A stretch of 64,000 nt of DNA, from contig CP095846.1 of the NCBI GenBank assembly GCA_023100825.1, positions 1,054,001 to 1,118,000 on the forward strand, read 5' to 3'. The DNA is from Nocardioidaceae bacterium SCSIO 66511. Its GTDB lineage: Bacteria; Actinomycetota; Actinomycetes; Propionibacteriales; Nocardioidaceae. Under the pieces are notes generated by a model, which was not told where the DNA came from, made no database searches, and saw only the letters and a program-made list of their open reading frames with translations. Positions 16,632-25,262 of the stretch are shown here, one piece after another (the first letter of the stretch is position 1; every line of letters starts with the position of its first letter). Position numbers and translations under genes: made by a program.

Positions 16632-18327
16632 CCTCCCCCCTCGTGACGACGCGTCGGTAGGCCGGCACGGCTTCCAGCAGCTCGCGGTGCGTGCCGGTGG
16701 CGACCACGCGCCCGTCGGCGAGGTACGCGACGCGCTCGACCTCGTCGAGGACCAGCGGGCTCGCCGTGGCCACGATCGTCGTACGCCCGGCGCGGTATTT
16801 GCGCAGCCGTTTCGCGATGCGCGCCTCGGTGTGCGCGTCGACCGCCGACGTCGGCTCGACCAGGATGAGTACGCCCGGGTCGACCAGGAGGGCACGCGTC
16901 AGCACCATGCGCTGCCGCTGACCGCCCGAGAACGAACGACCGCGCTCATCGATCACGGCATCGAGGCCCTCGGGTAGCGCCTCGAGCACATCCTCGGCCG
17001 ATGCAGTGTGGATCGCACGCATGATCGCGTCGGTGTCGCGACGTCCGGAGACGTCGAGCTCATCGCGCAGTCGCCCGCTGAACAACGCCGCCGAGACGTT
17101 GTTGACCATGATCCGTTGGCGCACCTTCGTACGGCCGAGCTTCTCGAGCGCGACCCCGTCGAGCGAGACGTCGCTCTCCTCGTAGTAGCCGAGCCGGTCG
17201 GCGAGCGCCGCGCTCGACGCCGGGTCGTCGGAAACGATCGCGACGAGTTCGCCCTCGTCGGCGGAGAAACCCGACTGCGGATGGTTGACGGCGTTACCCG
17301 GCGGTTCGTCCGCCGGTCGCGGCGGATCGGCCAGCTCGGGGGTGAGCGACAGGATGCGTACGACGCGCCCGGCGGCGACGTTGGCGCGGATCATCTTGTT
17401 GGCGAACTCGGTTGCTGTACGCAGCGGGATCATCAGGAACGTCGCGTACCCGTAGAACGCGACGAGCTCCCCGGGCGAGATGGTGCCCTCGAGGGCGAAC
17501 CTCGCGCCGAGCCATACGACGAACACGACGAAGATCCCCGGTAGCAGGACCTGCAGGGCGTCCAGGACGGACTGCAGCCGGCCGACGTGGATGCCGGCGT
17601 CGCGCACCCGCTGTGACTCGGTGACGTAGCGGCGATGGAACACTTCCTCGCCGCCGATGCCGCGTAGTACGCGGAGGCCCCCGACGATGTCGGCGCCTCG
17701 GTTGTTCAACTCGCCCTGGAGTTCGCGGGCGTACATGTTGCGACGCTGCAACGGCGTGAGCAGCGGCCCGAGTGCGACCAGCAGCAGCGGTACGCCGATC
17801 AACACGATCAGGCCGAGGGTCACCGAACTGGTCAGCAGTAGGGCGGCGACCACGAAGAACGCGACGACCGAACCGGCCGCGCGGCCGAGCACATCGCAGG
17901 AGTTGCCGATGTTGGCGATGTCGTTGGCGCCGACGCTGACGATCTCGCCGGTGGTGACCCGCTTGCGTAGCGTCGCGCCGAGCTCGCTGGTCTTGTCGCT
18001 GGTCAGCTGGACCGTCCGGTACGCGGCGTCGAGCCACATCTGGACCGAGTTGCGGTGCCGGACGATCCCTGCGACGGAGAGCACCGCGCCGACGAGGAGG
18101 ATCACTCCGCCCCACAAGGTGAGCTCGCGCATGTCCTGGCCGGCGACACCGGAGTCGATGGCGCGGCCGATGAGCGCCGGCATGAGTGCCTGGGCGACCA
18201 TCCACAAGATGCCGGCGGTGATCGCGAACGCCAGCGTGCGCCCTTGGCTGCGGATGACCCACAGGAGATAGCGACCAGAAGACCTGAGGTCTGGTGTTCC
18301 GGGATCGGTGAGCGGCAGCGTCTTCAT
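16624..18327 (-). CDS. ABC exporter half-transporter, subunit lacking Walker A and H-loop
   Basis: This 567-residue exporter subunit has about six helices in residues 20-310 and an ATPase-like domain that has lost nucleotide-binding residues. The Walker A position (about residue 362) reads IVSDDPASSAAL, with no GxxGxGK. Walker B is ILVEPTSAVD, keeping the glutamate but not the usual preceding aspartate. The H-loop position reads VATASPL. The signature FSGGQRQRM is canonical (about residue 465). It should supply the signature to the other subunit's Walker A. Retention of a clean reading frame and signature argues against a pseudogene. The ATG start is clear. Confidence 0.9.
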   Translation of the reverse strand: MKTLPLTDPGTPDLRSSGRYLLWVIRSQGRTLAFAITAGILWMVAQALMPALIGRAIDSGVAGQDMRELTLWGGVILLVGAVLSVAGIVRHRNSVQMWLDAAYRTVQLTSDKTSELGATLRKRVTTGEIVSVGANDIANIGNSCDVLGRAAGSVVAFFVVAALLLTSSVTLGLIVLIGVPLLLVALGPLLTPLQRRNMYARELQGELNNRGADIVGGLRVLRGIGGEEVFHRRYVTESQRVRDAGIHVGRLQSVLDALQVLLPGIFVVFVVWLGARFALEGTISPGELVAFYGYATFLMIPLRTATEFANKMIRANVAAGRVVRILSLTPELADPPRPADEPPGNAVNHPQSGFSADEGELVAIVSDDPASSAALADRLGYYEESDVSLDGVALEKLGRTKVRQRIMVNNVSAALFSGRLRDELDVSGRRDTDAIMRAIHTASAEDVLEALPEGLDAVIDERGRSFSGGQRQRMVLTRALLVDPGVLILVEPTSAVDAHTEARIAKRLRKYRAGRTTIVATASPLVLDEVERVAYLADGRVVATGTHRELLEAVPAYRRVVTRGEDD

Positions 18328-18425
18328 GGCTGGTCCAGCGTAGGTTTGGCGGCACCTCGTGCGCGACAGGTTTTCCGGCGACCACGCGCGCTGCGGACGC
18401 GCCGACGACTGGTTGACTGGTCGTC

Positions 18426-19463
18426 ATGACACCCGTCGTGATCGCGCACCGCGGAGCCAGCGGGTACCGCCCCGAGAACACCCTCGCCGCCATCGAGTTC
18501 GCCGTCGAGCTCGGCGCCGAGTGGATCGAGCTGGACCTCGTCAGCACGTCCGATCACGTGCTCGTGATTCGGCACGAGAACGAGATCTCGTCGACGACCG
18601 ATATTGCGGCACATCCGGAGTTCGCGGATCGGCGTACGACCCGCCACATCGACGGTGAGCCGCTGACGGGGTGGTTCACCGAGGACTTCACCGTCGCCGA
18701 GCTCAAGTCGCTACGCGCGGTCGAACGCCGCCCAGACCTGCGTCCGGCGAGCGCTCGGTACGACGGCAGGTACGAGGTGCCTACCCTCGCCGATGTGCTC
18801 ACCTGCCTCGCCGAGGTCAACGCCGCGCGGTCGGTGCCGGTCGGCGCGTACCTCGAACTGAAGCACCCGACGTACTTCGCCGGCCGCGGACTCGGTCTGG
18901 TCGAGCCGCTGCTGGCCGATCTCGCTCGCCACGACCTGCTCGGCGCCGACGCCCCGTTGTGGCTGGAGTCGATGGAGGTGTCGGTGTTACGGGAGCTGGC
19001 GTCGCGGGTCGCGTGTCCGCTCACCCAGTTGATGATGGCCGGTGCACCGTACGATCTGGTTGCCTCCGGCGACCCGCGTACGTATCGCGACCTGTGCACG
19101 CCCGCCGGCTTGGCAGAGATCGCCGGGTACGCGAGCCGCATCGGACCGAGCAAACATCAGGTGCTGCCCCGTGACGGGAAGCACCGGATCAATGCGCCGA
19201 GCCGCCTCGTCGGCGACGCGCATGCCGCTGGGCTCGGCGTGCACGTGTGGACGCTACGCGACGAGAACACCTACCTGCCCGCCAACTTGCGGATCGGTCG
19301 ATCCGAGGCGGCGAAGGGCGACGCGGAAGCCGAGTACTTCGCCTTCTTCGACGCCGGTGTCGACGGTGTCTTCACCGACTTCGTCGACACCGCCCATGCC
19401 GCGCGGTCGGTCTGGCTCGGAGGGCGATCTCTCACTCGGTCGGAATCAGGATCCACGCAATGA
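18426..19463 (+). CDS. Glycerophosphodiester phosphodiesterase family protein
   Basis: This 345-residue GDPD-domain enzyme has the N-terminal signature IAHRGASGYRPENTLAAI and the acidic metal ligands in EWIELDL. Its second histidine site, IRHENEISSTTDI, matches the GlpQ type rather than the shorter UgpQ type. The expected reaction is hydrolysis of glycerophosphodiesters to glycerol-3-phosphate and an alcohol. No signal peptide is visible, so it probably acts in the cytosol. The 3' end overlaps the convergent PspC-domain gene by 32 bp. An imperfect repeat of GACTGG sits just before ATG 18426. Confidence 0.88.
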   Translation: MTPVVIAHRGASGYRPENTLAAIEFAVELGAEWIELDLVSTSDHVLVIRHENEISSTTDIAAHPEFADRRTTRHIDGEPLTGWFTEDFTVAELKSLRAVERRPDLRPASARYDGRYEVPTLADVLTCLAEVNAARSVPVGAYLELKHPTYFAGRGLGLVEPLLADLARHDLLGADAPLWLESMEVSVLRELASRVACPLTQLMMAGAPYDLVASGDPRTYRDLCTPAGLAEIAGYASRIGPSKHQVLPRDGKHRINAPSRLVGDAHAAGLGVHVWTLRDENTYLPANLRIGRSEAAKGDAEAEYFAFFDAGVDGVFTDFVDTAHAARSVWLGGRSLTRSESGSTQ

Positions 19464-19632
19464 TGTACACGAGGATCATCGAGCCGAGTCCGAGGACCGT
19501 GGCGATGACGGTGATCAGTCGGACGACGTTCGCGTCGACGTTGACGTAGTTCGCGACCGCGCCGCACACGCCTCCGATCCAGCGGTCGTCGGTGCGTACG
19601 AGTCGTTTGCGGGGCTTGTCGAGGTCACTCAT
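19432..19632 (-). CDS. Small PspC-domain membrane protein
   Basis: This 66-residue protein is essentially a single PspC domain: RLVRTDDRWIGGVCGAVANYVNVDANVVRLI, followed by one strongly hydrophobic helix ending in WILIPTE. PspC domains occur in phage-shock and envelope-stress signalling. ATG 19632 overlaps the end of the upstream 68-residue gene by 8 bp. It is the last gene of a three-gene leftward operon whose first member also has a PspC domain. The 3' end overlaps the GDPD gene on the other strand. Confidence 0.85.
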   Translation of the reverse strand: MSDLDKPRKRLVRTDDRWIGGVCGAVANYVNVDANVVRLITVIATVLGLGSMILVYIIAWILIPTE

Positions 19633-19831
19633 TGCGGGCCTTCCTGCGGTGCGATGCGATTGCGGACAAGACGATCCCGGCGATGCCACCGATGATCAGG
19701 ATGAGCGGCACGGCGATCAGGATGTCGTTGCGGTCGGTATTGCCTTGGTCCCAGGAGAGCCAGAGCGCGGCGCCGATCAGCGTCGCGATTCCGAGCACGA
19801 GGGACAACGGGTCGAGCGGATGGCGTTTCAT
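19625..19831 (-). CDS. Small two-helix membrane protein
   Basis: This 68-residue protein consists mainly of two hydrophobic helices (about residues 9-27 and 38-58), with a charged end HRRKARNE. I do not recognise a named family. It sits between two PspC-domain genes and overlaps both (4 bp upstream, 8 bp downstream). Tight coupling suggests it assembles with them in the membrane. Confidence 0.75.
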   Translation of the reverse strand: MKRHPLDPLSLVLGIATLIGAALWLSWDQGNTDRNDILIAVPLILIIGGIAGIVLSAIASHRRKARNE

Positions 19832-21069
19832 CGGCGGGTCACCCTCACCTCTCCAATGGTCTGTTCGACGTCGAGGTGGAGCACCGGCCGGGTGCTGGAC
19901 GGGTCGATGTAGTGCAGCGAGACAGGTGCCCCGTCGGTCGAGCGGTCGAGGATCTTGAGGCTGCCGGCGTCGGTATCGGCCTCGACGTCGACGCCGAGCC
20001 CGTCGGGTACGACCACCTCCAGGCTTCCGACGCCCTGCTCCAGCTCGACCGTACGGCCGTCGAGTGCGTCGGGATCGGTGATCTCGGTCAGGTCGAGGAC
20101 GAAGTTGCCGATGCCCTGCTCGTACGTGTCGGCGACATCGGCGGCGAGCGCTGGCTCGTGCCGTTCGTCGCCGATCGTGTACGTCGGTAGGACTGTTGTC
20201 AGCAACAGGACTGCCGCCAGCGGGAAACCGAGGAGGGCGAGCGGACGACCGTTGCCGTAGAACGAGCCGATGAGCATGCCGATGCCGACGACGACCATCG
20301 CCGCGAGCGGGAAGTACGGCCAGTCGATGGTTTCGGTGGTGTTGGAGTAGACGGCCATGCCGGCCATGAGGACGGCGATGACAGTGGCGGTGACGCCGAG
20401 CAGGATGCCGTAGTCGCGGCGCGGGTTGCGTACGCGTTGTTGCGATGGGGTCGGGCCGGCGCCGGGCGTCGTGCCCAGCGGGCGAGTCTCGCTGTCGGGG
20501 TCGTACGACGACTCGACGTCGGCGGTCGGCGTGACTGCGGGTCGGTCCGCGGCGGACTTCGCGTGGCGTTTGTTGTACGGGACGACGATGAACACGTAGA
20601 ACAGCGCGAGCGCAGCGAGCGCGATCGGGATGCTGGCGCCGACGAAGGTGAAGCCCGCGCCCAGCATCGACGCCGCGGCTATCGCGGCGGCGACGAACAG
20701 GCCGATCCTTCGTACCTGCTCGCGGTCGACCGTCTCCGGGAGGTGCTGGTCGACGAGGCTGTCGTCGTCGCCCTCTTCGGGTACGAGCAGCCAGGCTGCG
20801 ACGTACAAGACGACCCCGGCGAAGCCGACGAACGCCAGGCAGGCGACGACCACCCGTACGACGATCGGGTCGATGTTCAGATAGCGGGCGACACCGGCGC
20901 AGACGCCGGCGACCATTCGGTCATCGGTGTCGCGGCGCATTGACGTGAGCGTGCGAAAGCGGCTCGGGTCGAACTCGGGGCCGGCCTCGGCCCCTGGTTC
21001 GCCGCGCGTCTCATCGCGCTCATCGGTGCGCTCGTTCGTCGCACCCTCCTCTGTGGTCATGTCGTCCAT
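19828..21069 (-). CDS. PspC-domain multi-pass membrane protein
   Basis: This 413-residue protein has an acidic N-terminus and then a PspC domain (about residues 42-98: RRDTDDRMVAGVCAGVARYLNIDP). About five further hydrophobic segments follow, and then a C-terminal extracytoplasmic region with repeated valine-rich strands (LDLTEITDPDALDGRTVELEQGVGSLEVVVPDG) like the LiaF-type adhesin-like fold. That layout resembles envelope-stress modulators. It is transcribed away from a PspC-domain histidine kinase, which makes it a likely target or partner. ATG 21069 is chosen; ATG 21060 is equally possible because neither has a clear ribosome-binding site. Confidence 0.8.
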   Translation of the reverse strand: MDDMTTEEGATNERTDERDETRGEPGAEAGPEFDPSRFRTLTSMRRDTDDRMVAGVCAGVARYLNIDPIVVRVVVACLAFVGFAGVVLYVAAWLLVPEEGDDDSLVDQHLPETVDREQVRRIGLFVAAAIAAASMLGAGFTFVGASIPIALAALALFYVFIVVPYNKRHAKSAADRPAVTPTADVESSYDPDSETRPLGTTPGAGPTPSQQRVRNPRRDYGILLGVTATVIAVLMAGMAVYSNTTETIDWPYFPLAAMVVVGIGMLIGSFYGNGRPLALLGFPLAAVLLLTTVLPTYTIGDERHEPALAADVADTYEQGIGNFVLDLTEITDPDALDGRTVELEQGVGSLEVVVPDGLGVDVEADTDAGSLKILDRSTDGAPVSLHYIDPSSTRPVLHLDVEQTIGEVRVTRR

Positions 21070-21105
21070 CGTGGCCTGCGTGGCGGCCCTGCACCATCGG
21101 GGTCG

Positions 21106-21146
21106 ACCCTGAATCATCCGCGGGCAGTTCGACGTACCGTCAGGGT
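21106..21146. promoter_or_regulatory. Inverted heptamers in the divergent PspC/histidine-kinase promoter region
   Basis: ACCCTGA (21106-21112) and TCAGGGT (21140-21146) form a spaced inverted repeat between the two divergent genes. Two half-sites about three helical turns apart would suit a dimeric LuxR-type regulator, such as the one encoded at 22484. This is inference from position and symmetry only. Confidence 0.3.
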
Positions 21147-21203
21147 CTGGTCTGGGCGACTCCCGATGGCGCGCGAGTGCGCGCGCGTGTGACGATCGGT
21201 GGA

Positions 21204-22487
21204 ATGACAGCGACCTCGGCCTCCGGAAGCGCGCACGGATACCGGCGCGCATACCGGCCTGCCGACAAGCGGATGATCGGCGGTGTCGCGGAAGGGCTCG
21301 CCGCGCATTTCGGCGTGGATGCCTTCTGGGTACGCGTCGTGTTCGTGGTCGCGACCTGGTTCAACGGTGTCGGCATCCTCATGTACGGCCTGATGTGGTG
21401 GCTGCTGCCGATCGAGCCGGATAGGGACCCGGACGCACCCGCCGGAATCGGCGCGGCGACGCGGCGAGGGCTACGTACTCCCGGATCGCGGGGACCGCAG
21501 GCGCTCAGCGACCCGGTGCAGACGTTCGCGTTGCTCGCCGTCGGCCTCGGCGTCCTGCTGCTCACCCAGGCGATCGGCTGGGGACTCGGCACCAGCGCAC
21601 TCATCCCGGTATTGATCGCCGTCCTCGGCGTTGCAATGGTGTGGCGCCAGGCCGACCAGTCGACCTGGAACCGCTGGGTCACGCAGCCGACCGGCTGGGC
21701 GTCGGTCGCCCGGCTGGCGGCGGGGGTCGCACTCGTCTCGGCGGCGGTCATCTTCGCGGTCGCCCAGCAGAGCGGTATGGACGCCTTGCTCGACGTTTCC
21801 GCGATGCTGCTGATCGCGATCGTCGGCATAGCGCTGCTCGTCGGGCCGTGGATCTACCGGCTCACTCGCGAGCTCGGTGCCGAGCGCGCGGAGCGTGCAC
21901 GTACGCAGGAACGCGCCGACGTCGCCGCCCATCTGCATGACTCGGTCTTGCAGACGCTCGCGATCCTGCAGAAGAACTCCGACGACCCGAAGATGGTCGC
22001 GACGTTGGCGCGTCGGCAGGAGCGTGAGTTGCGAGAGTGGCTTTACGGCTCTCGCCGCCCGCCGGAGACGACCCTGCGCGGTGCGCTGGATGCCGCTGCC
22101 GCCCAGGTCGAGGACGACCACGGCGTGCCGGTCGAGGTGGTCGGCGTCGGCGACATCGCGCTCAACGCACACGGAGATGCGCTCGTACGCGCCTCAGGCG
22201 AGGCGATCGTCAACGCTGCAAAGCATTCCGGCGCTTCGTCGATCGACGTATATGCGGAGGTCGGTGCTGACGACGTCGCGGTGTTCGTACGTGACCGCGG
22301 TGAGGGTTTCGACCCGGGCGGCGTCACCAGCGCCGCAACCGGGACGAGAATGGGTATTCGCGAGTCGATCGTCGCGCGGATGGAGCGCCACGGCGGCGCC
22401 GCCGAGATCCGCAGCGCGCCCGGCGAAGGGACCGAAGTGAGACTGTCGATGCCACGGCACCGACTCGACGAAGGAGACGAATCGTGA
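21204..22487 (+). CDS. PspC-domain sensor histidine kinase
   Basis: This 427-residue kinase begins with a PspC domain (about residues 16-70: ADKRMIGGVAEGLAAHFGVDAFW). Several membrane helices follow, then a cytosolic HisKA_3-type dimerisation region with ADVAAHLHDSVLQTLAIL (phospho-acceptor near residue 245). The C-terminal ATPase has EAIVNAAKHSGA and DRGEGFDPGG motifs. Its domain order matches a PspC-type kinase described in Streptomyces (MacS). I chose ATG 21204, preceded by GGTGGA; GTG 21177 is an in-frame alternative. The stop overlaps the response-regulator start by 4 bp. Confidence 0.9.
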   Translation: MTATSASGSAHGYRRAYRPADKRMIGGVAEGLAAHFGVDAFWVRVVFVVATWFNGVGILMYGLMWWLLPIEPDRDPDAPAGIGAATRRGLRTPGSRGPQALSDPVQTFALLAVGLGVLLLTQAIGWGLGTSALIPVLIAVLGVAMVWRQADQSTWNRWVTQPTGWASVARLAAGVALVSAAVIFAVAQQSGMDALLDVSAMLLIAIVGIALLVGPWIYRLTRELGAERAERARTQERADVAAHLHDSVLQTLAILQKNSDDPKMVATLARRQERELREWLYGSRRPPETTLRGALDAAAAQVEDDHGVPVEVVGVGDIALNAHGDALVRASGEAIVNAAKHSGASSIDVYAEVGADDVAVFVRDRGEGFDPGGVTSAATGTRMGIRESIVARMERHGGAAEIRSAPGEGTEVRLSMPRHRLDEGDES

Positions 22488-23131
22488 CGACGCCCGGACT
22501 GAGGGTCGTGCTGGTCGACGACCATGCGCTGTTCCGCACGGGAGTACGTGCGGAGATCGACGGCGCAGTCGAGATCGTCGGCGAGGCCGAGGACGTCGAC
22601 ACCGCGGTTGCGGTGATCGTCGAGCAGCGTCCTGACGTGGTGCTGCTCGACGTACACCTGCCCGGCGGCGGCGGTACGCAGGTGATAGCCCAGGTGCACC
22701 GTAAGGTCCCGGAGATGCGCTTCCTTGCGCTGTCGGTCAGCGACGCCGCGGAGGACGTGATCGGGGTGATCCGCGCCGGCGCTCGCGGCTACGTGACGAA
22801 GAGCATCGCCGGTAAGGACCTGATCGAGGCGATCGGGCGAGTCTCCGACGGTGACGCGGTGTTCTCACCGCGGCTCGCGGGCTTCGTGCTCGACGCGTTC
22901 GCGGGCACCATCGAGGTCGCGCAGGTCGACGAGGATCTCGACCGGCTTACCGAACGCGAACGCGAGGTCATGCGCCTGATCGCACGCGGGTACGCGTATA
23001 AAGAGGTCGCGAAGGAGCTGTTCATCTCGATCAAGACCGTCGAGACGCATGTGTCGAGCGTGCTGCGCAAGCTGCAGCTGTCGTCGCGTCATGAGCTGAC
23101 CCGCTGGGCAAGCGACCGCCGGTTGATCTGA
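22484..23131 (+). CDS. NarL/LuxR-family response regulator
   Basis: This 215-residue regulator has a receiver domain (acidic DD at 12-13, phospho-acceptor Asp56 in VVLLDVHLP, lysine in YVTKSI). A C-terminal LuxR helix-turn-helix follows (LTEREREVMRLIARGYAYKEVAKELFISIKTVETH). The GTG start overlaps the upstream kinase stop (GTGA), so it is the cognate partner. Likely targets include the divergent PspC-domain operon. A long hairpin follows 30 bp after the stop. Confidence 0.93.
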   Translation: MTTPGLRVVLVDDHALFRTGVRAEIDGAVEIVGEAEDVDTAVAVIVEQRPDVVLLDVHLPGGGGTQVIAQVHRKVPEMRFLALSVSDAAEDVIGVIRAGARGYVTKSIAGKDLIEAIGRVSDGDAVFSPRLAGFVLDAFAGTIEVAQVDEDLDRLTEREREVMRLIARGYAYKEVAKELFISIKTVETHVSSVLRKLQLSSRHELTRWASDRRLI

Positions 23132-23160
23132 GCGCCGCCGTACCCCGTAACCCCTGGGTA

Positions 23161-23238
23161 CCTCCCCCGCTGGGCCGCACGTTTCGGCCCCGATCTCGCG
23201 AAATTCGGGGCTGAAACGTGCGGCCCAGCGGGGGGAGG
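23161..23238. repeat. Long hairpin, copy 1 of a dispersed intergenic repeat; possible terminator
   Basis: The left arm 23161-23193 and right arm 23205-23238 pair over about 33 bp with one G-U pair and a one-base bulge, around an 11-nt loop holding TCGCGA. The sequence is closely related to 46453-46529: both share GCTGGGCCGCACGTTTC on the left, GAAACGTG on the right, and a TCGCGA loop. It lies after a response-regulator gene and 7 bp before zwf. It could terminate transcription, but the sequence similarity to a distant copy shows it is also a repeat family. Confidence 0.75.
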
Positions 23239-23245
23239 CGTAAGG

Positions 23246-24709
23246 ATGGGGACCATGGGTACGAATGACTCAGCCATGGGACCAGAGCACCCGTACGTCG
23301 TGGTGCTGTTCGGAGCGACCGGCGACCTCGCGCAGCGCAAGCTGCTACCCGGTCTGCTCAAGCTCGACCGGTCGGGGCTGATCCCCGGGCTCGAGGTCGT
23401 CGCGAGCTCACTGGACAAACACGACGACGAGTCCTTTCGTACGTTTGCCCGCAAGGCGTGCGATGAGTTCGGCAGCGTCGAGGTCACCGATGACGAGTGG
23501 GCAGACTTCGCGGGCCGGATCCGCTACGTGCCGACCGACGCGGGCTCGCACTACCTCGCGCTGGCGGTCTCGGCCGCCGAGGCGGAGCTCGGCGGTGAGC
23601 CCCGGCGGCTGCACTACCTGAGCGTGCCGCCGAAGGCGGCGCTCGACGTGGTGTCGACCCTGTCGGAGGCGGGTCTGGTGCCGCGGTCACGGGTCGTGAT
23701 GGAGAAGCCGTTCGGTGTCGACCTACGTACGGCGATTGCGCTCAATGCCACGCTGCACAAGACGTTCGACGAGCAACAGATCTTCCGGATCGACCACTTC
23801 CTCGGCAAGGAGCCGGCGCAGAACATTCTGGCGTTCCGGTTCGCCAACGGACTCTTCGAGCCGATCTGGAACCGGAACTTCATCGACCATGTGCAGATCG
23901 ACGTGCCCGAGACGCTTGGTATCGGCAACCGGATCGCGTTCTACGAGTCGACCGGGGCGTACCGCGACATGGTCGTCACGCATCTGTTCCAGATCCTTGC
24001 GTTCATGGCGATGGAGCCGCCGACGGCGCTCGAGCCGGACTCGATCAGCGATGAGAAGTACAAGGTCTTCCGGTCGATGACACCGATCGACCCGGCGAAC
24101 GTCGTACGCGGCCAGTACGTCGGCTACCGGCAGGAGGACGGCGTCGCCGAGGACTCCGACACCGAGACGTTCATCGCTCTCAAGGCCGAGATCGACAACT
24201 GGCGCTGGGCGGGCGTGCCGTTCTTCCTGCGTACCGGTAAGCAGCTCGCGGAAGGCAAGCGGATCATCTCGATCGCATTCAAGGAGCCGCCGAAGAGCAT
24301 GTTCCCCACCGGCTCAGGCGTTGGCGCCCAGGGCCCCGACCATCTGACCTTCGACCTCGCCGACTCGTCGAAGATGTCGCTGTCGTTCTACGGCAAACGG
24401 CCCGGGCCGGGGATGAAGCTCGACAAGCTGAGCCTGCAGTTCGCGATGCAGGACACCGGCCATGCCGGCGATCTGCTCGAGGCGTACGAACGGCTGATCC
24501 TGGACGCGATGCGCGGCGACCGTACGCTGTTCACGGCCGCCGAAGGCATCGAGCGGCTGTGGGAGATTTCCCAGCCCCTGTTGGACAACCCGCCTCCGGT
24601 GCGGTCGTACCCGACGGGCTCGTGGGGCCCGAACGCCATCCACCAGCTGATCGCGCCGCATGCGTGGCGGCTACCGTTCGAGCGGGTCTGGCGCGAAGCC
24701 GGATCGTGA
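23246..24709 (+). CDS. zwf: Glucose-6-phosphate 1-dehydrogenase
   Basis: This 487-residue enzyme oxidises glucose-6-phosphate to 6-phosphogluconolactone at the entry of the oxidative pentose phosphate pathway. It has the nucleotide motif LFGATGDLAQRKLLPGL and the diagnostic substrate-binding signature RIDHFLGKE with its catalytic histidine. The substrate-site lysine region FLRTGKQL is also present. The length is normal. The start is uncertain among ATG 23246, 23255 and 23276; the first has AAGGATGG-like purines upstream. It stands apart from the usual tal/tkt/opcA neighbourhood, so it may be one of two zwf genes in this genome. Confidence 0.95.
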   Translation: MGTMGTNDSAMGPEHPYVVVLFGATGDLAQRKLLPGLLKLDRSGLIPGLEVVASSLDKHDDESFRTFARKACDEFGSVEVTDDEWADFAGRIRYVPTDAGSHYLALAVSAAEAELGGEPRRLHYLSVPPKAALDVVSTLSEAGLVPRSRVVMEKPFGVDLRTAIALNATLHKTFDEQQIFRIDHFLGKEPAQNILAFRFANGLFEPIWNRNFIDHVQIDVPETLGIGNRIAFYESTGAYRDMVVTHLFQILAFMAMEPPTALEPDSISDEKYKVFRSMTPIDPANVVRGQYVGYRQEDGVAEDSDTETFIALKAEIDNWRWAGVPFFLRTGKQLAEGKRIISIAFKEPPKSMFPTGSGVGAQGPDHLTFDLADSSKMSLSFYGKRPGPGMKLDKLSLQFAMQDTGHAGDLLEAYERLILDAMRGDRTLFTAAEGIERLWEISQPLLDNPPPVRSYPTGSWGPNAIHQLIAPHAWRLPFERVWREAGS

Positions 24710-24719
24710 CGTCGGTCTG

Positions 24720-25244
24720 CTACGGGATCGGGGTCGTGGTGCCGGATTCCCAATCAGTACGCAGGATTGCGTACCCGACGGCGTCGTGGATCGTGTCGTC
24801 GCTTGAAGGCCAGCCCTGACGGTAGTACGCCTCGCGGACGAATCCGCAACGCTCGAATGTCTTGCGCATGGCGAGATTGTCGGCCCGGGTCGTGCCCTCG
24901 AACCGGCGTACGTGCGGCCACCCGTCGAACACCCAGGCCGTAGCCGTGCGTAGGGATTCGACACCGAGCCCGCGGCCGCGCATCGCGGGTACGATCCGCA
25001 AGTCGAGCATCGGCGTGTCGTCGCTCAGATCGGAGACGGCGCAGACGCCGATCCGGTCGCCGTCTTGTACCAGCCAGCAGGTGCGGTTGGTCTGACTCGT
25101 GTACGCTCCGTCGTCCCACGCCTTCTCGATCTGCCCCGTGGTCGGACGCGGGCGACCGTGGAAAGGCCAAGGACCCTTGCTGACAAGGAAGTCGACGAGT
25201 GCGTTGCGGTCGCTCGAGACGAGTTCGGTGAGCGTGATCGACAT
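24720..25244 (-). CDS. GNAT-family N-acetyltransferase
   Basis: This 174-residue protein has the acetyl-CoA loop RGRGLGVESLRTATAWVF (Q/RxxGxG/A pattern) and the later segment NLAMRKTFERCGFVREAYYRQGW. Both are typical of RimJ/RimL-like GNATs that acetylate N-termini or small amines. The acceptor is not evident. It is convergent with zwf, with a 10-bp gap, and its start lies 18 bp before the end of the GntR operon. Confidence 0.85.
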   Translation of the reverse strand: MSITLTELVSSDRNALVDFLVSKGPWPFHGRPRPTTGQIEKAWDDGAYTSQTNRTCWLVQDGDRIGVCAVSDLSDDTPMLDLRIVPAMRGRGLGVESLRTATAWVFDGWPHVRRFEGTTRADNLAMRKTFERCGFVREAYYRQGWPSSDDTIHDAVGYAILRTDWESGTTTPIP

Positions 25245-25262
25245 GGCGGGATCGTACCTTGG

